Source of the DNA: Paraconexibacter algicola
GTDB taxonomy: Bacteria > Actinomycetota > Thermoleophilia > Solirubrobacterales > Solirubrobacteraceae
DNA: 64,000 nt
NCBI RefSeq assembly: GCF_003044185.1
Contig: NZ_PYYB01000002.1
Location: 434,001-498,000, forward strand
Direction of reading: 5' to 3'
Each line of letters opens with the position of its first letter. Positions within the stretch are counted from its first letter, which is position 1. Below are positions 53,908 to 62,516 of the stretch, one piece after another. Both the position numbers and the translations under genes were made by a program. The notes below the pieces were generated by a model. The model was not told the DNA's origin. It did not search any database and saw only the letters and a list, made by a program, of their open reading frames with translations.

Positions 53908-54933
53908 TCAGCGCGCGGCCGCCTCCTCGTCGGCGGGCCGGTGCCACACGGTCTGCTGCGGGAACGGGATCTCGATGCCCGCCGCGTCGAAGCCGGTCTT
54001 GATCTGCTCGCGCAGCATGCGGCTCACCCGGTACTGCTCCGACGGTCGCGTCTTGACGACGACCCGCAGCGTGATCCCGGAGGCGCCGAGCGCCTCGACG
54101 CCCCACACCGACGGCTGCTCCAGGATCGCCCGGTCGGCCTTCCAGGCCCGGTCGGCGACCTCCTGCAGCACCTCCTTGGCCTGCTCGAGGTCGGTGTCGT
54201 AGGCGACCTCGACGTCCAGCAGGGCCCGCGACCAGTGCTGGCTCTGGTTGCCCGCCCGGCGGATCTCGCCGTTGGGGACGTGCCAGACGGTCCCGTCGAC
54301 GCTGCGCAGCCGCGTCGTGCGCAGCGACACCGCCTCGACCGTGCCGCTGGTCTCGTTGTCGAGGCTGACGATGTCGCCGACCCCGTACTGGTCCTCGATG
54401 AGGATGAAGATCCCCGAGAGGAAGTCCTTGACGAGGGTCTGCGAGCCGAAGCCGAGCGCGACGCCGACGATCCCGGCGCTGGCCAGCAGCGGCGCGAGGT
54501 CCACGCCCATCCGCCCGAGCGCGACGAACCCGGCGACGAGGAACACGACGAACGAGGCCACGCTCTGCAGCACGCCGCTGAGCGCGTCGATCCGCTGCTC
54601 GGCCCGCAGCGACGTCTCGCGCGTCTCGAGCAGCGCGTCCGGGGTCATCCGGCGCATCCGCCCGCCGACGCGCTCGGCGACCCCACCGGCGTGCAGGCGG
54701 CGCAGGAAGCCCTTGATCGAGCGGCGGATGATGCGGTTGGCGACCAGCGCGACGAGGAAGATGCCCAGGAGCGCCAGCGGGGTCCCGACGAACGTGTCGG
54801 CGAGCCCCGCCAGGGTGCGGTCCTCGGTGGCGTTCATCACCTCCCGGCACCAGAAGGAGGGGTCCTCGCCACAGGCACCACGCAGGCGGCCGGCGGACAC
54901 CTCGGCGAGCGGGACGGACAGCGTCGAGAGCAT
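53908..54933 (-). CDS. MscS-family mechanosensitive channel
   Basis: A 341-aa membrane protein with three or so TM helices. The pore helix is Gly/Ala-rich (LLASAGIVGVALGFGSQTLVKDFLSG) and is followed by the MscS beta-domain (DQYGVGDIVSLDNETSGTVEAVSLRTTRLRS). Releases solutes on osmotic downshock. Placed between lysS and clpC where ctsR-mcsAB stand in Bacillus. The start is uncertain; ATG 54933 precedes a short periplasmic N-terminus with two Cys. Confidence 0.9.
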   Translation of the reverse strand: MLSTLSVPLAEVSAGRLRGACGEDPSFWCREVMNATEDRTLAGLADTFVGTPLALLGIFLVALVANRIIRRSIKGFLRRLHAGGVAERVGGRMRRMTPDALLETRETSLRAEQRIDALSGVLQSVASFVVFLVAGFVALGRMGVDLAPLLASAGIVGVALGFGSQTLVKDFLSGIFILIEDQYGVGDIVSLDNETSGTVEAVSLRTTRLRSVDGTVWHVPNGEIRRAGNQSQHWSRALLDVEVAYDTDLEQAKEVLQEVADRAWKADRAILEQPSVWGVEALGASGITLRVVVKTRPSEQYRVSRMLREQIKTGFDAAGIEIPFPQQTVWHRPADEEAAAR

Positions 54934-54995
54934 CCCGGGAGGCGTTCCCGGAGTGCCCGTGCGCCCAAACGTCGGGCGCCGGGCGGCCCGCGACC

Positions 54996-56465
54996 TCAGT
55001 CGCGCATGGCCGGGAAGAGCACGACCTCGCGGATCGAGCGCTGCCCGGTCATGAGCATCACGAGCCGGTCGATGCCCAGGCCCAGGCCACCGGTGGGCGG
55101 CATGCCGTGCTCCATCGCCTGGACGAAGACCTCGTCGTAGGGCTGGGCCTCCTCGTCGCCCTCGCCGGCGAGGCGGACCTGCGCCTCGAACCGCTCGCGC
55201 TGGACGTCGGGGTCGTTGAGCTCGGTGAACGCGTTGGCGATCTCCATGCCGCCGCAGAAGGCCTCGAACCGCTCGGTGAGCCCCGGCTCGGAGCGGTGCG
55301 CCTTCGCGAACGGGGAGATCTCGACCGGGTAGTCCATGACGAGCGTCGGCTGCTGGAGCGTCGGCTCGACGTACTTGGACAGCAGGTCGTCGACGAGCTG
55401 CGGCCACGTGAGGTCGGCGGTGGGCAGGTCGACCCGCTCGGACCGCTCGACGGCGGTGCGCAGGGCGGCCGCGTCGCGGTGCTCGAGGATGTCGATGCCG
55501 GTCTCGTCGCGGATCGCGCCGACGAACGTGACGCGCCGCCACGGGGCGCCGAACTCGAGCTCGCCCGTGTAGCCGACCGCCTCGGCGACCGCGCCGACGA
55601 TCGCCTCGAGGCGGCGTGCGGCGTCCTGGTAGTCGGCGTAGGCCTCGTACCACTCGATCATCGTGAACTCGGGGTTGTGCTTGAAGCTCACGCCCTCGTT
55701 GCGGAAGTCCTTGCCGAGCTCGTAGACGCGCTCGAGGCCTCCGACGATGCACCGCTTGAGGTACAGCTCGGTGGCGATCCGCAGGTAGAAGTCGCGGTCG
55801 AGCTGGTTGTGGTGCGTGACGAACGGCCGGGCCATCGCGCCGCCGTAGAGCGGCTGCAGCATGGGCGTCTCGACCTCGACGAAGCCGTCGTCGTCGAGCA
55901 TCCGGCGCACGGTCGAGATGACCTTCGCCCGCGTCAGGAAGATCGCGCGGGACTCCTCGTTGGCGATCAGGTCGAGCTCGCGGCGGCGGAAGCGGGTCTC
56001 GACGTCCTGGAGGCCCGCGTGCTTGTCCGGCGGCGGACGCAGCGACTTCGCCAGGACGGTGAAGCCGTCGACGCGGAGCGTGAGCTCGCCGCGGCGCGAC
56101 ATGAACGCGGTCCCGTCGATCCCGAGCAGGTCGCCGAGGTCGAGGCCGAGCAGGCGCTCCATGAGCTCGGGGCCGAGGACGTCGAGCTTCGCCTGCAGCT
56201 GGATGCGGCCGCTGCGGTCGACGAGGTCCAGGAACGCCATCTTGCCCTGGCCGCGCCGGGCCGCGAGCCGCCCGGCGACCCGGTGGGTGCTGTCGGTCTC
56301 GGCGCCGTCCTCGAGCCCGGCGTGCGCCGCGCGGACGTCGCCGATCGGCTCGACGTCGGGGAAGGCGTGCGGGAACGGCTCCACGCCGTCGGCGCGGAGC
56401 TGGTCCAGCTTCTGGCGGCGGACGGCGAGGAGCTCGGCCTCGGTACCGCCCGCGGGCTCGGTCAG
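54996..56465 (-). CDS. lysS: Lysyl-tRNA synthetase (class II), apparent CTG start
   Basis: A 489-aa enzyme: OB-fold anticodon domain (THRVAGRLAARRGQGKMAFLDL), then class II motif 2 region (GKDFRNEGVSFKHNPEFTMIEWYEAY) and motif 3 (GLGLGIDRLVMLMTG). The conserved N-terminal RRQKLDQLRADGVEPFP continues upstream of the GTG at 56384 with no ATG, GTG or TTG. The only start-like codon is CTG at 56465, which overlaps the greA stop as CTGA. The GTG would delete a conserved helix. Confidence 0.93.
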   Translation of the reverse strand: MTEPAGGTEAELLAVRRQKLDQLRADGVEPFPHAFPDVEPIGDVRAAHAGLEDGAETDSTHRVAGRLAARRGQGKMAFLDLVDRSGRIQLQAKLDVLGPELMERLLGLDLGDLLGIDGTAFMSRRGELTLRVDGFTVLAKSLRPPPDKHAGLQDVETRFRRRELDLIANEESRAIFLTRAKVISTVRRMLDDDGFVEVETPMLQPLYGGAMARPFVTHHNQLDRDFYLRIATELYLKRCIVGGLERVYELGKDFRNEGVSFKHNPEFTMIEWYEAYADYQDAARRLEAIVGAVAEAVGYTGELEFGAPWRRVTFVGAIRDETGIDILEHRDAAALRTAVERSERVDLPTADLTWPQLVDDLLSKYVEPTLQQPTLVMDYPVEISPFAKAHRSEPGLTERFEAFCGGMEIANAFTELNDPDVQRERFEAQVRLAGEGDEEAQPYDEVFVQAMEHGMPPTGGLGLGIDRLVMLMTGQRSIREVVLFPAMRD

Positions 56466-56944
56466 AGCCCGACCTCGATCTTGGTGATCTTGAGCTTGCG
56501 CGCCGGGCCCTTGGGCACCTGCACGGAGACGACGTCGTTCTTCTTGTGGCCGATGAGCGCCCGGCCGACCGGGGACTCGTTGGAGAGCTTCATCTCGGCC
56601 ATGTCCGCCTCGGCGGAGCCGACGATCGTGAAGGTCTGCGACTTCTCGGTCTTCTCGTCCTTGATCGTGACGACCGAGCCGATGCCCACGACGTCCTTGG
56701 AGACCTCGTCGGCGTCGATGACCTGCGCGGAGCGGAGCTTCTCCTCCAGCGCGAGGATCCGCGACTCGAGCATCGCCTGCTCGTTCTTGGCGTCGTCGTA
56801 CTCCGAGTTCTCGGAGATGTCCCCGAACTCCCGCGCCTCCTTGATGCGCTCGGCGACCTCGCGGCGCTTCTCGGTCGAGAGGTGCTCGAGCTCCTCCTTG
56901 AGCTTCTCGAGGCCTTCGGGGGTGAGGATGACGTCCTTCGGCAT
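56462..56944 (-). CDS. greA: Transcription elongation factor GreA
   Basis: A 160-aa factor that rescues backtracked RNA polymerase. N-terminal coiled coil (LKEELEHLSTEKRREVAERI, then EFGDISENSEYDDAKNEQ with the acidic tip) and C-terminal FKBP-like domain (NESPVGRALIGHKKNDVVSV). ATG 56944 matches the family start; a GTG nine codons upstream is possible. It lies behind a terminator, so must have its own promoter, which I could not place. Confidence 0.96.
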   Translation of the reverse strand: MPKDVILTPEGLEKLKEELEHLSTEKRREVAERIKEAREFGDISENSEYDDAKNEQAMLESRILALEEKLRSAQVIDADEVSKDVVGIGSVVTIKDEKTEKSQTFTIVGSAEADMAEMKLSNESPVGRALIGHKKNDVVSVQVPKGPARKLKITKIEVGL

Positions 56945-56987
56945 GGGGCTACCTGGCTTCGCGGATTCCACCGGCCCTCAGGGCGAC

Positions 56988-57011
56988 AAAAACCCCGCAC
57001 CTGGCGGGGTT
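56988..57011 (-). terminator. Rho-independent terminator after dus
   Basis: Minus-strand AACCCCGC/GCGGGGTT stem (57011-57004 and 56998-56991) with a 5-base loop, followed by TTTTT ending at 56988. A textbook terminator separating dus from greA. Confidence 0.85.
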
Positions 57012-57067
57012 CGCCGTCCCGACGTGGGCCGGGCGAGCGGCGGAGTATAGCGAGTGCGTCAGCGGCC

Positions 57068-58084
57068 TCAGGCCGCAGCCGCCGCGGCGTCGCGCAGGGG
57101 CGCGAGGACGGCTCGCGCCTCCTCCACCGTGCTGGTCTGCTGGAGCGCCTGCTGCAGCGCCGTGCCCTCCCCCAGCGTGGTCACGTACCAGGGGTAGAAC
57201 TTGCGCAGGTAGCGGCCGCCGCGGTCGGGCCCGAGGTGCTCGACCGCGCGATCCATCACCCAGTCGAGCTCGTCGAGGACCTCGGCGCGGGTCGGGGGCT
57301 CCTCGCGCAGGCCGAGCACCTGCGCGAACAGCCACGGGTTGCCCAGGCAGCCGCGCGCGAGCATCACGGCCTCCGCGCCGGTGTACTCGAACGCCGACCG
57401 GATCGAGGCGACGTCCTGCAGGCCACCGGTGAGGATCACCGGGGCGGGCAGCGTCTCCACGAGCTCCCGGGCGAGGTCGTAGTCCGGCACGCCCTTGTGG
57501 TGCACCTGCGCCGAGCGCGGGTGGAAGGTGATCGCGGCGACCCCGGCCTCGGCGACGAGCCGGTGGGCGAGGTCCAGGCCGCTGCGGTCCCCCTTGCGCT
57601 CGCCGGAGCGCAGCTTGACGGTGACCGGCAGGCCGCTGCCCTCGCGGGCCGCGGTGGCGACGGCGACCGCCGTGTCGGGGTCCTTGAGCATCGCGGCGCC
57701 GGCCCCGGTCTTCATGACCTTCGGGACCGGGCAGCCCATGTTCAGGTCGATGATGTCGACGCCGCCGACCCGCGCGACCGAGGCGGCGGCCGAGCGCATC
57801 ACGTCGGGGTCCTGGCCGAACAGCTGCAGCGAGGTGACCCCGCCCGAGCCGTCGGTGCCGACGCGACGCTCCTCGGGGTGGATGCGCAGCATCTCGGTGC
57901 AGGTCTTCTCGTTGCCGTGGTGGATGCCGAAGCTCGACACCATCTCGCTGACGGCCATCCCCGCCCCGTAGCGCTTGGCCTGCAGGCGCACGAACCAGTT
58001 GCCGATGCCCGCCAGCGGCGCGAGCATCACGCGGTTGGGGACGTGCACGCCCCCGAGCTCCCAGCTGTCCGTCAGGCTCCGCAT
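57068..58084 (-). CDS. tRNA-dihydrouridine synthase (DusB-like)
   Basis: A 338-aa FMN enzyme reducing U to D in tRNA. TIM barrel with VMLAPLAGIGNWFVRLQAKRY, the catalytic-Cys region LNMGCPVPKVMKTGAGAAML, and ITFHPRSAQVHHKG; C-terminal helical tRNA-binding domain. Followed by a terminator. ATG 58084 is preceded by in-frame GTG GTG codons that could also serve. Confidence 0.94.
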   Translation of the reverse strand: MRSLTDSWELGGVHVPNRVMLAPLAGIGNWFVRLQAKRYGAGMAVSEMVSSFGIHHGNEKTCTEMLRIHPEERRVGTDGSGGVTSLQLFGQDPDVMRSAAASVARVGGVDIIDLNMGCPVPKVMKTGAGAAMLKDPDTAVAVATAAREGSGLPVTVKLRSGERKGDRSGLDLAHRLVAEAGVAAITFHPRSAQVHHKGVPDYDLARELVETLPAPVILTGGLQDVASIRSAFEYTGAEAVMLARGCLGNPWLFAQVLGLREEPPTRAEVLDELDWVMDRAVEHLGPDRGGRYLRKFYPWYVTTLGEGTALQQALQQTSTVEEARAVLAPLRDAAAAAA

Positions 58085-58112
58085 CACCACGGATGATGCC
58101 AAGCGGCGCGCC

Positions 58113-58880
58113 TCAGGCGTTGCGCGCGTGCAGCAGCCGCAGCCCCTCGAGCGTGAGCAGGTCGTCCTGCTCGTCGATCGAGCGGCAGTACGGCACGACG
58201 GTGCTGGCCAGCCCGCCGGTGGCCAGGACCGGCGCCGTCGCCTCGAGCTCCTCGTGGATGCGCTCGATCAGGCCGTCGACCGCCGAGGCGTAGCCGTAGA
58301 TCACGCCCGCCCGGATCGCCTCGACCGTCCCCTTGCCGATCGCCCGGCGCGGCGGCACGAGGTCGATCCTCGGGAGCTTCGCGCCGCGCGAGGTCAGCGC
58401 GTCCAGCGAGATCTCCACGCCGGGCATCAGGACGCCACCGACGTACTCGCCCTCGGCGCTGACGACGTCGAAGTTCACCGCCGTGCCGAAGTCGACGGAG
58501 ATGCACGGGCCGCCGAGCCGCTCGAACGCGGCGACCGCGTTGACGAGCCGGTCGGCGCCGAGCTCGCGCGGGTTGTCGATCTTGATCGGCATGCCGGTGC
58601 GGATCCCGGGGCCGACGGCGAGCATCTCGTGACCGAGGTAGTGCCCCGCCATGCGCACCCACTCGGGCTCCAGCTGCGGGACCGTCGAGGAGACGATCGA
58701 GGCGCTGAGGTCGGCTAGTCCGACCCCGCGCAGCTCGAGCAGGTTGCGCAGCGCCGCCCCGAGCTCGTCGGCGGTCGACGAGCGCACGGTCGCGAAGCGC
58801 CAGTGCTCGACGAGCTCGCCCTGCGGCGAGTAGGTGCCGAAGTGCGTCTGCGTGTTCCCGACGTCGACCACGAGGAGCAT
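58113..58880 (-). CDS. coaX: Type III pantothenate kinase
   Basis: A 255-aa ASKHA-fold kinase for the first step of CoA synthesis. ATP site VVDVGNTQTHFG, pantothenate-binding PNxxx region with GADRLVNAVAAF, and catalytic/adenosine part SVDFGTAVNFDVV. The ATG has TACTGT seven bases upstream, which overlaps the divergent gene's -10. Confidence 0.95.
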   Translation of the reverse strand: MLLVVDVGNTQTHFGTYSPQGELVEHWRFATVRSSTADELGAALRNLLELRGVGLADLSASIVSSTVPQLEPEWVRMAGHYLGHEMLAVGPGIRTGMPIKIDNPRELGADRLVNAVAAFERLGGPCISVDFGTAVNFDVVSAEGEYVGGVLMPGVEISLDALTSRGAKLPRIDLVPPRRAIGKGTVEAIRAGVIYGYASAVDGLIERIHEELEATAPVLATGGLASTVVPYCRSIDEQDDLLTLEGLRLLHARNA

Positions 58881-58903
58881 GAGGCCGACAGTATGCTCGC
58901 CCG
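58881..58903. promoter_or_regulatory. 23-bp divergent leaderless promoter with overlapping -10 elements
   Basis: Minus -10 TACTGT (58893-58888) and plus -10 TATGCT (58892-58897) share two base pairs. Each is six or seven bases from its own ATG. Any -35 contacts must lie inside the opposite coding sequence. Confidence 0.6.
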
Positions 58904-59653
58904 ATGCCGAACAAGCTCTTCATGATCGACGGCTCCCATCCGTGCGCGACGGTCGAACGCGCCCTGACGATGAAGGGCATCCCGTACAAGACGGTCGAGC
59001 TGGTGCCGCCGCTGCACGCGCCGGTCGCCAAGGCGCTCTTCGGCGTGCGCACCGTCCCGGCGATGACGTTCGAGGACGGCCTGAAGGTCAGCGGGTCCCG
59101 CGCGATCCTCGCCGAGCTCGAGCGCCGCGTGCCCGAGCCGTCGCTGTGGCCGACCGACCCGGAGCGCCGCGCCGCGGTCGCCGCCGCCGAGCGCTGGGGC
59201 GACGAGGTGTTCCAGTCGATCCCGCGGCGGATCCTGTGGCCCGCGTTCCAGCGCAACCCCAAGGCGCTGCCGTCCTTCACCGAGAACTCGAAGATCCCGG
59301 CCCCCGGCGCGGCGCTCGTCGCGGCCGCCCCCGTGCTGACGCGGATCGAGCGGCGGATGAACGGCGCGACCGACGCGGCGACGCGCGCCGACCTGCTCGC
59401 GCTCCCCGCGCACCTCGACCGCATCGACGCCTGGATCGCCGACGGCACGCTCGGGGGCGAGCCGCCGAACGCCGCGGACCTGCAGATCCTGCCGTCGGTC
59501 CGACTGCTGATGACGATCGGCGACGTCGCCCCGCTGATCGAGGGCCGGCCGGTCGCCGATCTCGTGCGCCGGGCGCTGCCCGCCATCGGCGGGCACGTCC
59601 CGGCCGGGACCTACCCGGCCGAGTGGCTGCCGGCGCCGGCCGCGGCGACCTGA
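58904..59653 (+). CDS. Glutathione S-transferase N-terminal-domain protein
   Basis: A 249-aa protein. The thioredoxin-like N-domain (DGSHPCATVERALTMKGIPYK, VRTVPAMTFEDGLKVSGSRAIL) contains a Cys at the position of the GST/glutaredoxin CPYC-type motif, then a helical C-domain. Thiol cofactor unknown. TATGCT six bases before the ATG. Its last 43 bases overlap the convergent hydrolase gene. Confidence 0.85.
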   Translation: MPNKLFMIDGSHPCATVERALTMKGIPYKTVELVPPLHAPVAKALFGVRTVPAMTFEDGLKVSGSRAILAELERRVPEPSLWPTDPERRAAVAAAERWGDEVFQSIPRRILWPAFQRNPKALPSFTENSKIPAPGAALVAAAPVLTRIERRMNGATDAATRADLLALPAHLDRIDAWIADGTLGGEPPNAADLQILPSVRLLMTIGDVAPLIEGRPVADLVRRALPAIGGHVPAGTYPAEWLPAPAAAT

Positions 59654-60486
59654 GCCGCGGCGAACGCCCGGATCTCGTCCGCGAGCCGCTGCGGCTGATC
59701 CCACGCGACGAACGTCTTCGCGTCGGGGATCTCCACCAGCCGCGCGTCGCGGCAGGCGTCCCGCAGGCGCCGGGCGAGCCCGATCGTGAAGAAGCGGTCG
59801 GCCGGGGCCCAGGCCAGCAGGACGGGACCGTCGAAGCGGTGCAGGCGCGTGGAGGCCTCGACCAGGTCGCGGGGCCAGGCGGCACGCAGGAACGTCATCG
59901 TTTCGCGGCGGATCGCCCGGTCGGTGAGGAACGGCTCGCTCCACGCGCGCAGCAGCTCGTCCGGGATCCGCGTGCGCGCGAGCGTCCCGAGCGCGATGTG
60001 GCGGCCCAGCCGCAACCGCATGGGCGCCAGCGCCACCTCCACGCCGCCGGGGACGCGCTTGAGCAGGTGGACGAGGTTGAACGGCGCGGGCGGGAACGTC
60101 TCGAAGCCATCGCAGTTGGTCAGGACCAGCCGGCCGACGCGGGACGGGCGCTCGTCGAGGACGAACTGGCAGATCGCGCCGCCGGTGTCGTTGCCCACGA
60201 GCGTCACGTCCTCGAGGTCGAGCGCGTCGAGGAGTTCGAGGACGAGGCGGGCGACACCGCGCGGAGAGAGCGCGGCGTACGTCCCGATCGGCGTCCGGTG
60301 CGCGCCGAGTGGCAGGTCGGGGCGGACCACGCGATGGTCGTCCGCGAGGGCCTCGGCGGTCGCCTCCCACAGCCGGGAGTCGACGAGGAAGCCGTGGACG
60401 AACACGACCGCGGGGCCATCGACGGGACCGTCGTCGTGCACGACGAGGGGGCCGGACGGGAGCTTCAGGGTGGACGGGTGGCTCAT
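59611..60486 (-). CDS. Alpha/beta hydrolase with Asp in the nucleophile elbow
   Basis: A 291-aa alpha/beta-hydrolase: HGFLVDSRLWE oxyanion region and nucleophile elbow GNDTGG, where Asp replaces Ser as in haloalkane dehalogenases and epoxide hydrolases. The acid is in LAWAPADRFF. The usual His near the C-terminus is not obvious (the region reads IPDAKTFVAWDQPQ), so activity is uncertain. AGGAGA precedes the ATG. Divergent from a TetR gene with palindromic operators. Confidence 0.8.
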   Translation of the reverse strand: MSHPSTLKLPSGPLVVHDDGPVDGPAVVFVHGFLVDSRLWEATAEALADDHRVVRPDLPLGAHRTPIGTYAALSPRGVARLVLELLDALDLEDVTLVGNDTGGAICQFVLDERPSRVGRLVLTNCDGFETFPPAPFNLVHLLKRVPGGVEVALAPMRLRLGRHIALGTLARTRIPDELLRAWSEPFLTDRAIRRETMTFLRAAWPRDLVEASTRLHRFDGPVLLAWAPADRFFTIGLARRLRDACRDARLVEIPDAKTFVAWDQPQRLADEIRAFAAAQVAAAGAGSHSAG

Positions 60487-60521
60487 GGGTGTCTCCTGGT
60501 TCCGGTAGCGTCACGTTGATG

Positions 60522-60536
60522 CGTACAAGCTGTACG
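60522..60536. promoter_or_regulatory. Palindrome 1 in the hydrolase/TetR intergenic region
   Basis: CGTACA-AGC-TGTACG, a perfect inverted repeat 36 bp upstream of the hydrolase ATG. Candidate operator of the adjacent TetR protein. Confidence 0.55.
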
Positions 60537-60542
60537 GAAATT

Positions 60543-60563
60543 ACATACAGACAGTCTGCATGT
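60543..60563. promoter_or_regulatory. Palindrome 2 overlapping the TetR start
   Basis: ACATACAGAC-A-GTCTGCATGT, an inverted repeat with one mismatch in a TetR-like ACAG/CTGT style, covering the likely -10 region and the first ATG of the TetR gene. Suits autorepression. Confidence 0.65.
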
Positions 60564-61189
60564 CAATGAGCGGCGCGTCGGACCCTGCCCCGACCAAGCA
60601 CGCGGCCCGCTCCGCGGCGACCCGGTCCGCGCTCATCGCTGCAGGCCGCGAGCTGTTCGCCACCCGCGGCTACGCGGAGGTCGGGACCGAGGAGATCGTC
60701 CGGACCGCCGGGGTGACCCGGGGGGCGCTCTACCACCAGTTCGCCGACAAGCGCGAGCTGTTCGCCGCCGTGTACGAGGAGATCGAGGCGGAGCTGACCG
60801 CCCAGCTCGCCCCCGGCGCCCTGGAGGCCGCCCGGACCGGCGACCCGCTCGACGCGCTCGGCGCGGCCGCCCGGGCCTTCTTCGCCGGCGTCCGAGACCC
60901 CGCCGTCGAGCGGATCGCCCTGGTCGACGCACCCGCCGTGCTTGGGTGGGACCGCTGGCGCGCGATCGGGCTGGCCCACGGCCTCGGGCTCACCGAGACC
61001 GTCCTGCAGGCCGCGATCGACGCCGGGGTGCTCGCACCGCAGCCGACCCGCCCGCTCGCGCACGTGCTGCTCGGCGCGCTCGACGAGGCGGCCCTCTACG
61101 TGGCCCGTGCCGCGGACCCGGACGCGGCCGCCACCGAGGCGATCGCGGTCGTGGACGCCCTCATCGCCGGACTTCGCCGACCCGCATGA
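60560..61189 (+). CDS. TetR-family regulator
   Basis: A 209-aa protein. HTH: ATRGYAEVGTEEIVRTAGV, then TRGALYHQFADKRELFAAVY. Helical C-terminal domain with a hydrophobic pocket region (AHGLGLTETVLQAAIDAGVL). ATG 60566 is an alternative start. Divergent from the Asp-nucleophile hydrolase it probably controls, and coupled (ATGA) to the AAA ATPase. Confidence 0.92.
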   Translation: MSMSGASDPAPTKHAARSAATRSALIAAGRELFATRGYAEVGTEEIVRTAGVTRGALYHQFADKRELFAAVYEEIEAELTAQLAPGALEAARTGDPLDALGAAARAFFAGVRDPAVERIALVDAPAVLGWDRWRAIGLAHGLGLTETVLQAAIDAGVLAPQPTRPLAHVLLGALDEAALYVARAADPDAAATEAIAVVDALIAGLRRPA

Positions 61190-62505
61190 GCGTCCAGCGC
61201 CTGCGCGGCTACCTCGCCACCGCCGCCACCGCCGCGCGCGAGGGCCGCGACGCCGACGCCCTCGCCGCGCTGCGGCTCGCGCAGGACGCGGCCCGGACGC
61301 TGCCGGCGACCGCGCCCGAGCGCGCCGAGCTCGCCGTGGCGCGCGCGGAGCTCGCGCAGCGGGCCGGGGATCCGGCCGCGGCGGCCGCCGCCTTCGCGGA
61401 GGCCTGCGAGGTCGACCGCGCCGCCTCACGGGTCGACGGACTCGCCGTCATCCGGCGGCTGCGCGCCGCGCTCGCCACCGACGCGGCCGGGGACCGCGAC
61501 CGGGCACGGGACCTGGCCGACGAGGCGGTGCGGCTGTCCGCCGGTCTCGGGGACGCGCTGCGCGCCGAGGCCCGCACGGTCCGCGACCGGCTCGAGGGCG
61601 GCCCGCCCCCGGCGCCCGTCCGGCGTGCGGCCCCGCCGGCCACGCCCGCCGCGCCGGCGCCGGACCCCGCGACGGTCGAGGACCTGCTCGCCGAGCTCGA
61701 CGGCCTGATCGGCCTCGCCGGTGTCAAGGCCGAGGTCCGCCGCCTCGTCGCGCTCGCGCAGGTCGCGCAGGCCCGCGGCGCCGCCGGCCTGCCCGTCGGC
61801 GTGCGCACGCGGCACCTCGCGATGGTCGGCGCGCCCGGCACCGGCAAGACGACCGTCGCCCGCATCGTCGGGCGCCTCTACGGCGCGCTCGGCGTCGTCG
61901 GCAGCGGGCACCTCGTCGAGGTCACGCGCGCCGACCTCGTCGCGGGGTTCGTCGGGCAGACCGCGCAGCGCACGAACGCCGTCTGCGACCAGGCGCTCGG
62001 CGGCGTCCTGTTCGTCGACGAGGCGTACAGCCTCGTGTCCGGCGGCCAGGAGGACTTCGGGCGCGAGGCGCTCGCCGAGCTCGTCAAGCGCATGGAGGAC
62101 GACCGCGACCGGCTCGTCGTCATCCTCGCCGGCTACCGGGACGAGATGGAGACGCTGATCGCCGCCAACACCGGCCTGCGCTCGCGGCTGCAGGCGACGC
62201 TCGAGTTCGCCGACTACGACGCCGCCGAGCTCGCCGCGATCTTCGACCGGGTCGTGGAGCGCGACCACTGGACGCTCACCGCCGGCGCCCGCGAGCGCGC
62301 GCACGCCGCCCTCGCCGCCCTGCACGCCGACCGTGGCGCCGACTGGGCCAACGCGCGCACCGCGCGGAGCTTCTACGAGCGCTGTCTCGCGCACCAGGCG
62401 CTGCGCGTGACCGCCGACGGCGTCGTCGCGGGCCCGGACCTGGACACGATCGACGAGCAGGACGTGCCCGACGGTCCCGGGTGGGCGACCGGGCCGGGTC
62501 GGTAG
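61186..62505 (+). CDS. CbbX/SpoVK/EccA-like AAA+ ATPase
   Basis: A 439-aa protein. Residues 1-135 form an Ala-rich TPR-like helical domain. After a Pro-rich linker the AAA+ module has Walker A GAPGTGKT (215-222), Walker B VLFVDEA (274-280) and the CbbX-type pore and sensor regions (GFVGQTAQRTN; VILAGYRDEME; NTGLRSRL). Relatives remodel Rubisco or act in type VII secretion; no Rubisco or ESX genes are here, so the client is unknown. Coupled to TetR by ATGA. Confidence 0.88.
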   Translation: MSVQRLRGYLATAATAAREGRDADALAALRLAQDAARTLPATAPERAELAVARAELAQRAGDPAAAAAAFAEACEVDRAASRVDGLAVIRRLRAALATDAAGDRDRARDLADEAVRLSAGLGDALRAEARTVRDRLEGGPPPAPVRRAAPPATPAAPAPDPATVEDLLAELDGLIGLAGVKAEVRRLVALAQVAQARGAAGLPVGVRTRHLAMVGAPGTGKTTVARIVGRLYGALGVVGSGHLVEVTRADLVAGFVGQTAQRTNAVCDQALGGVLFVDEAYSLVSGGQEDFGREALAELVKRMEDDRDRLVVILAGYRDEMETLIAANTGLRSRLQATLEFADYDAAELAAIFDRVVERDHWTLTAGARERAHAALAALHADRGADWANARTARSFYERCLAHQALRVTADGVVAGPDLDTIDEQDVPDGPGWATGPGR

Positions 62506-62516
62506 CCTTCGCGTCC

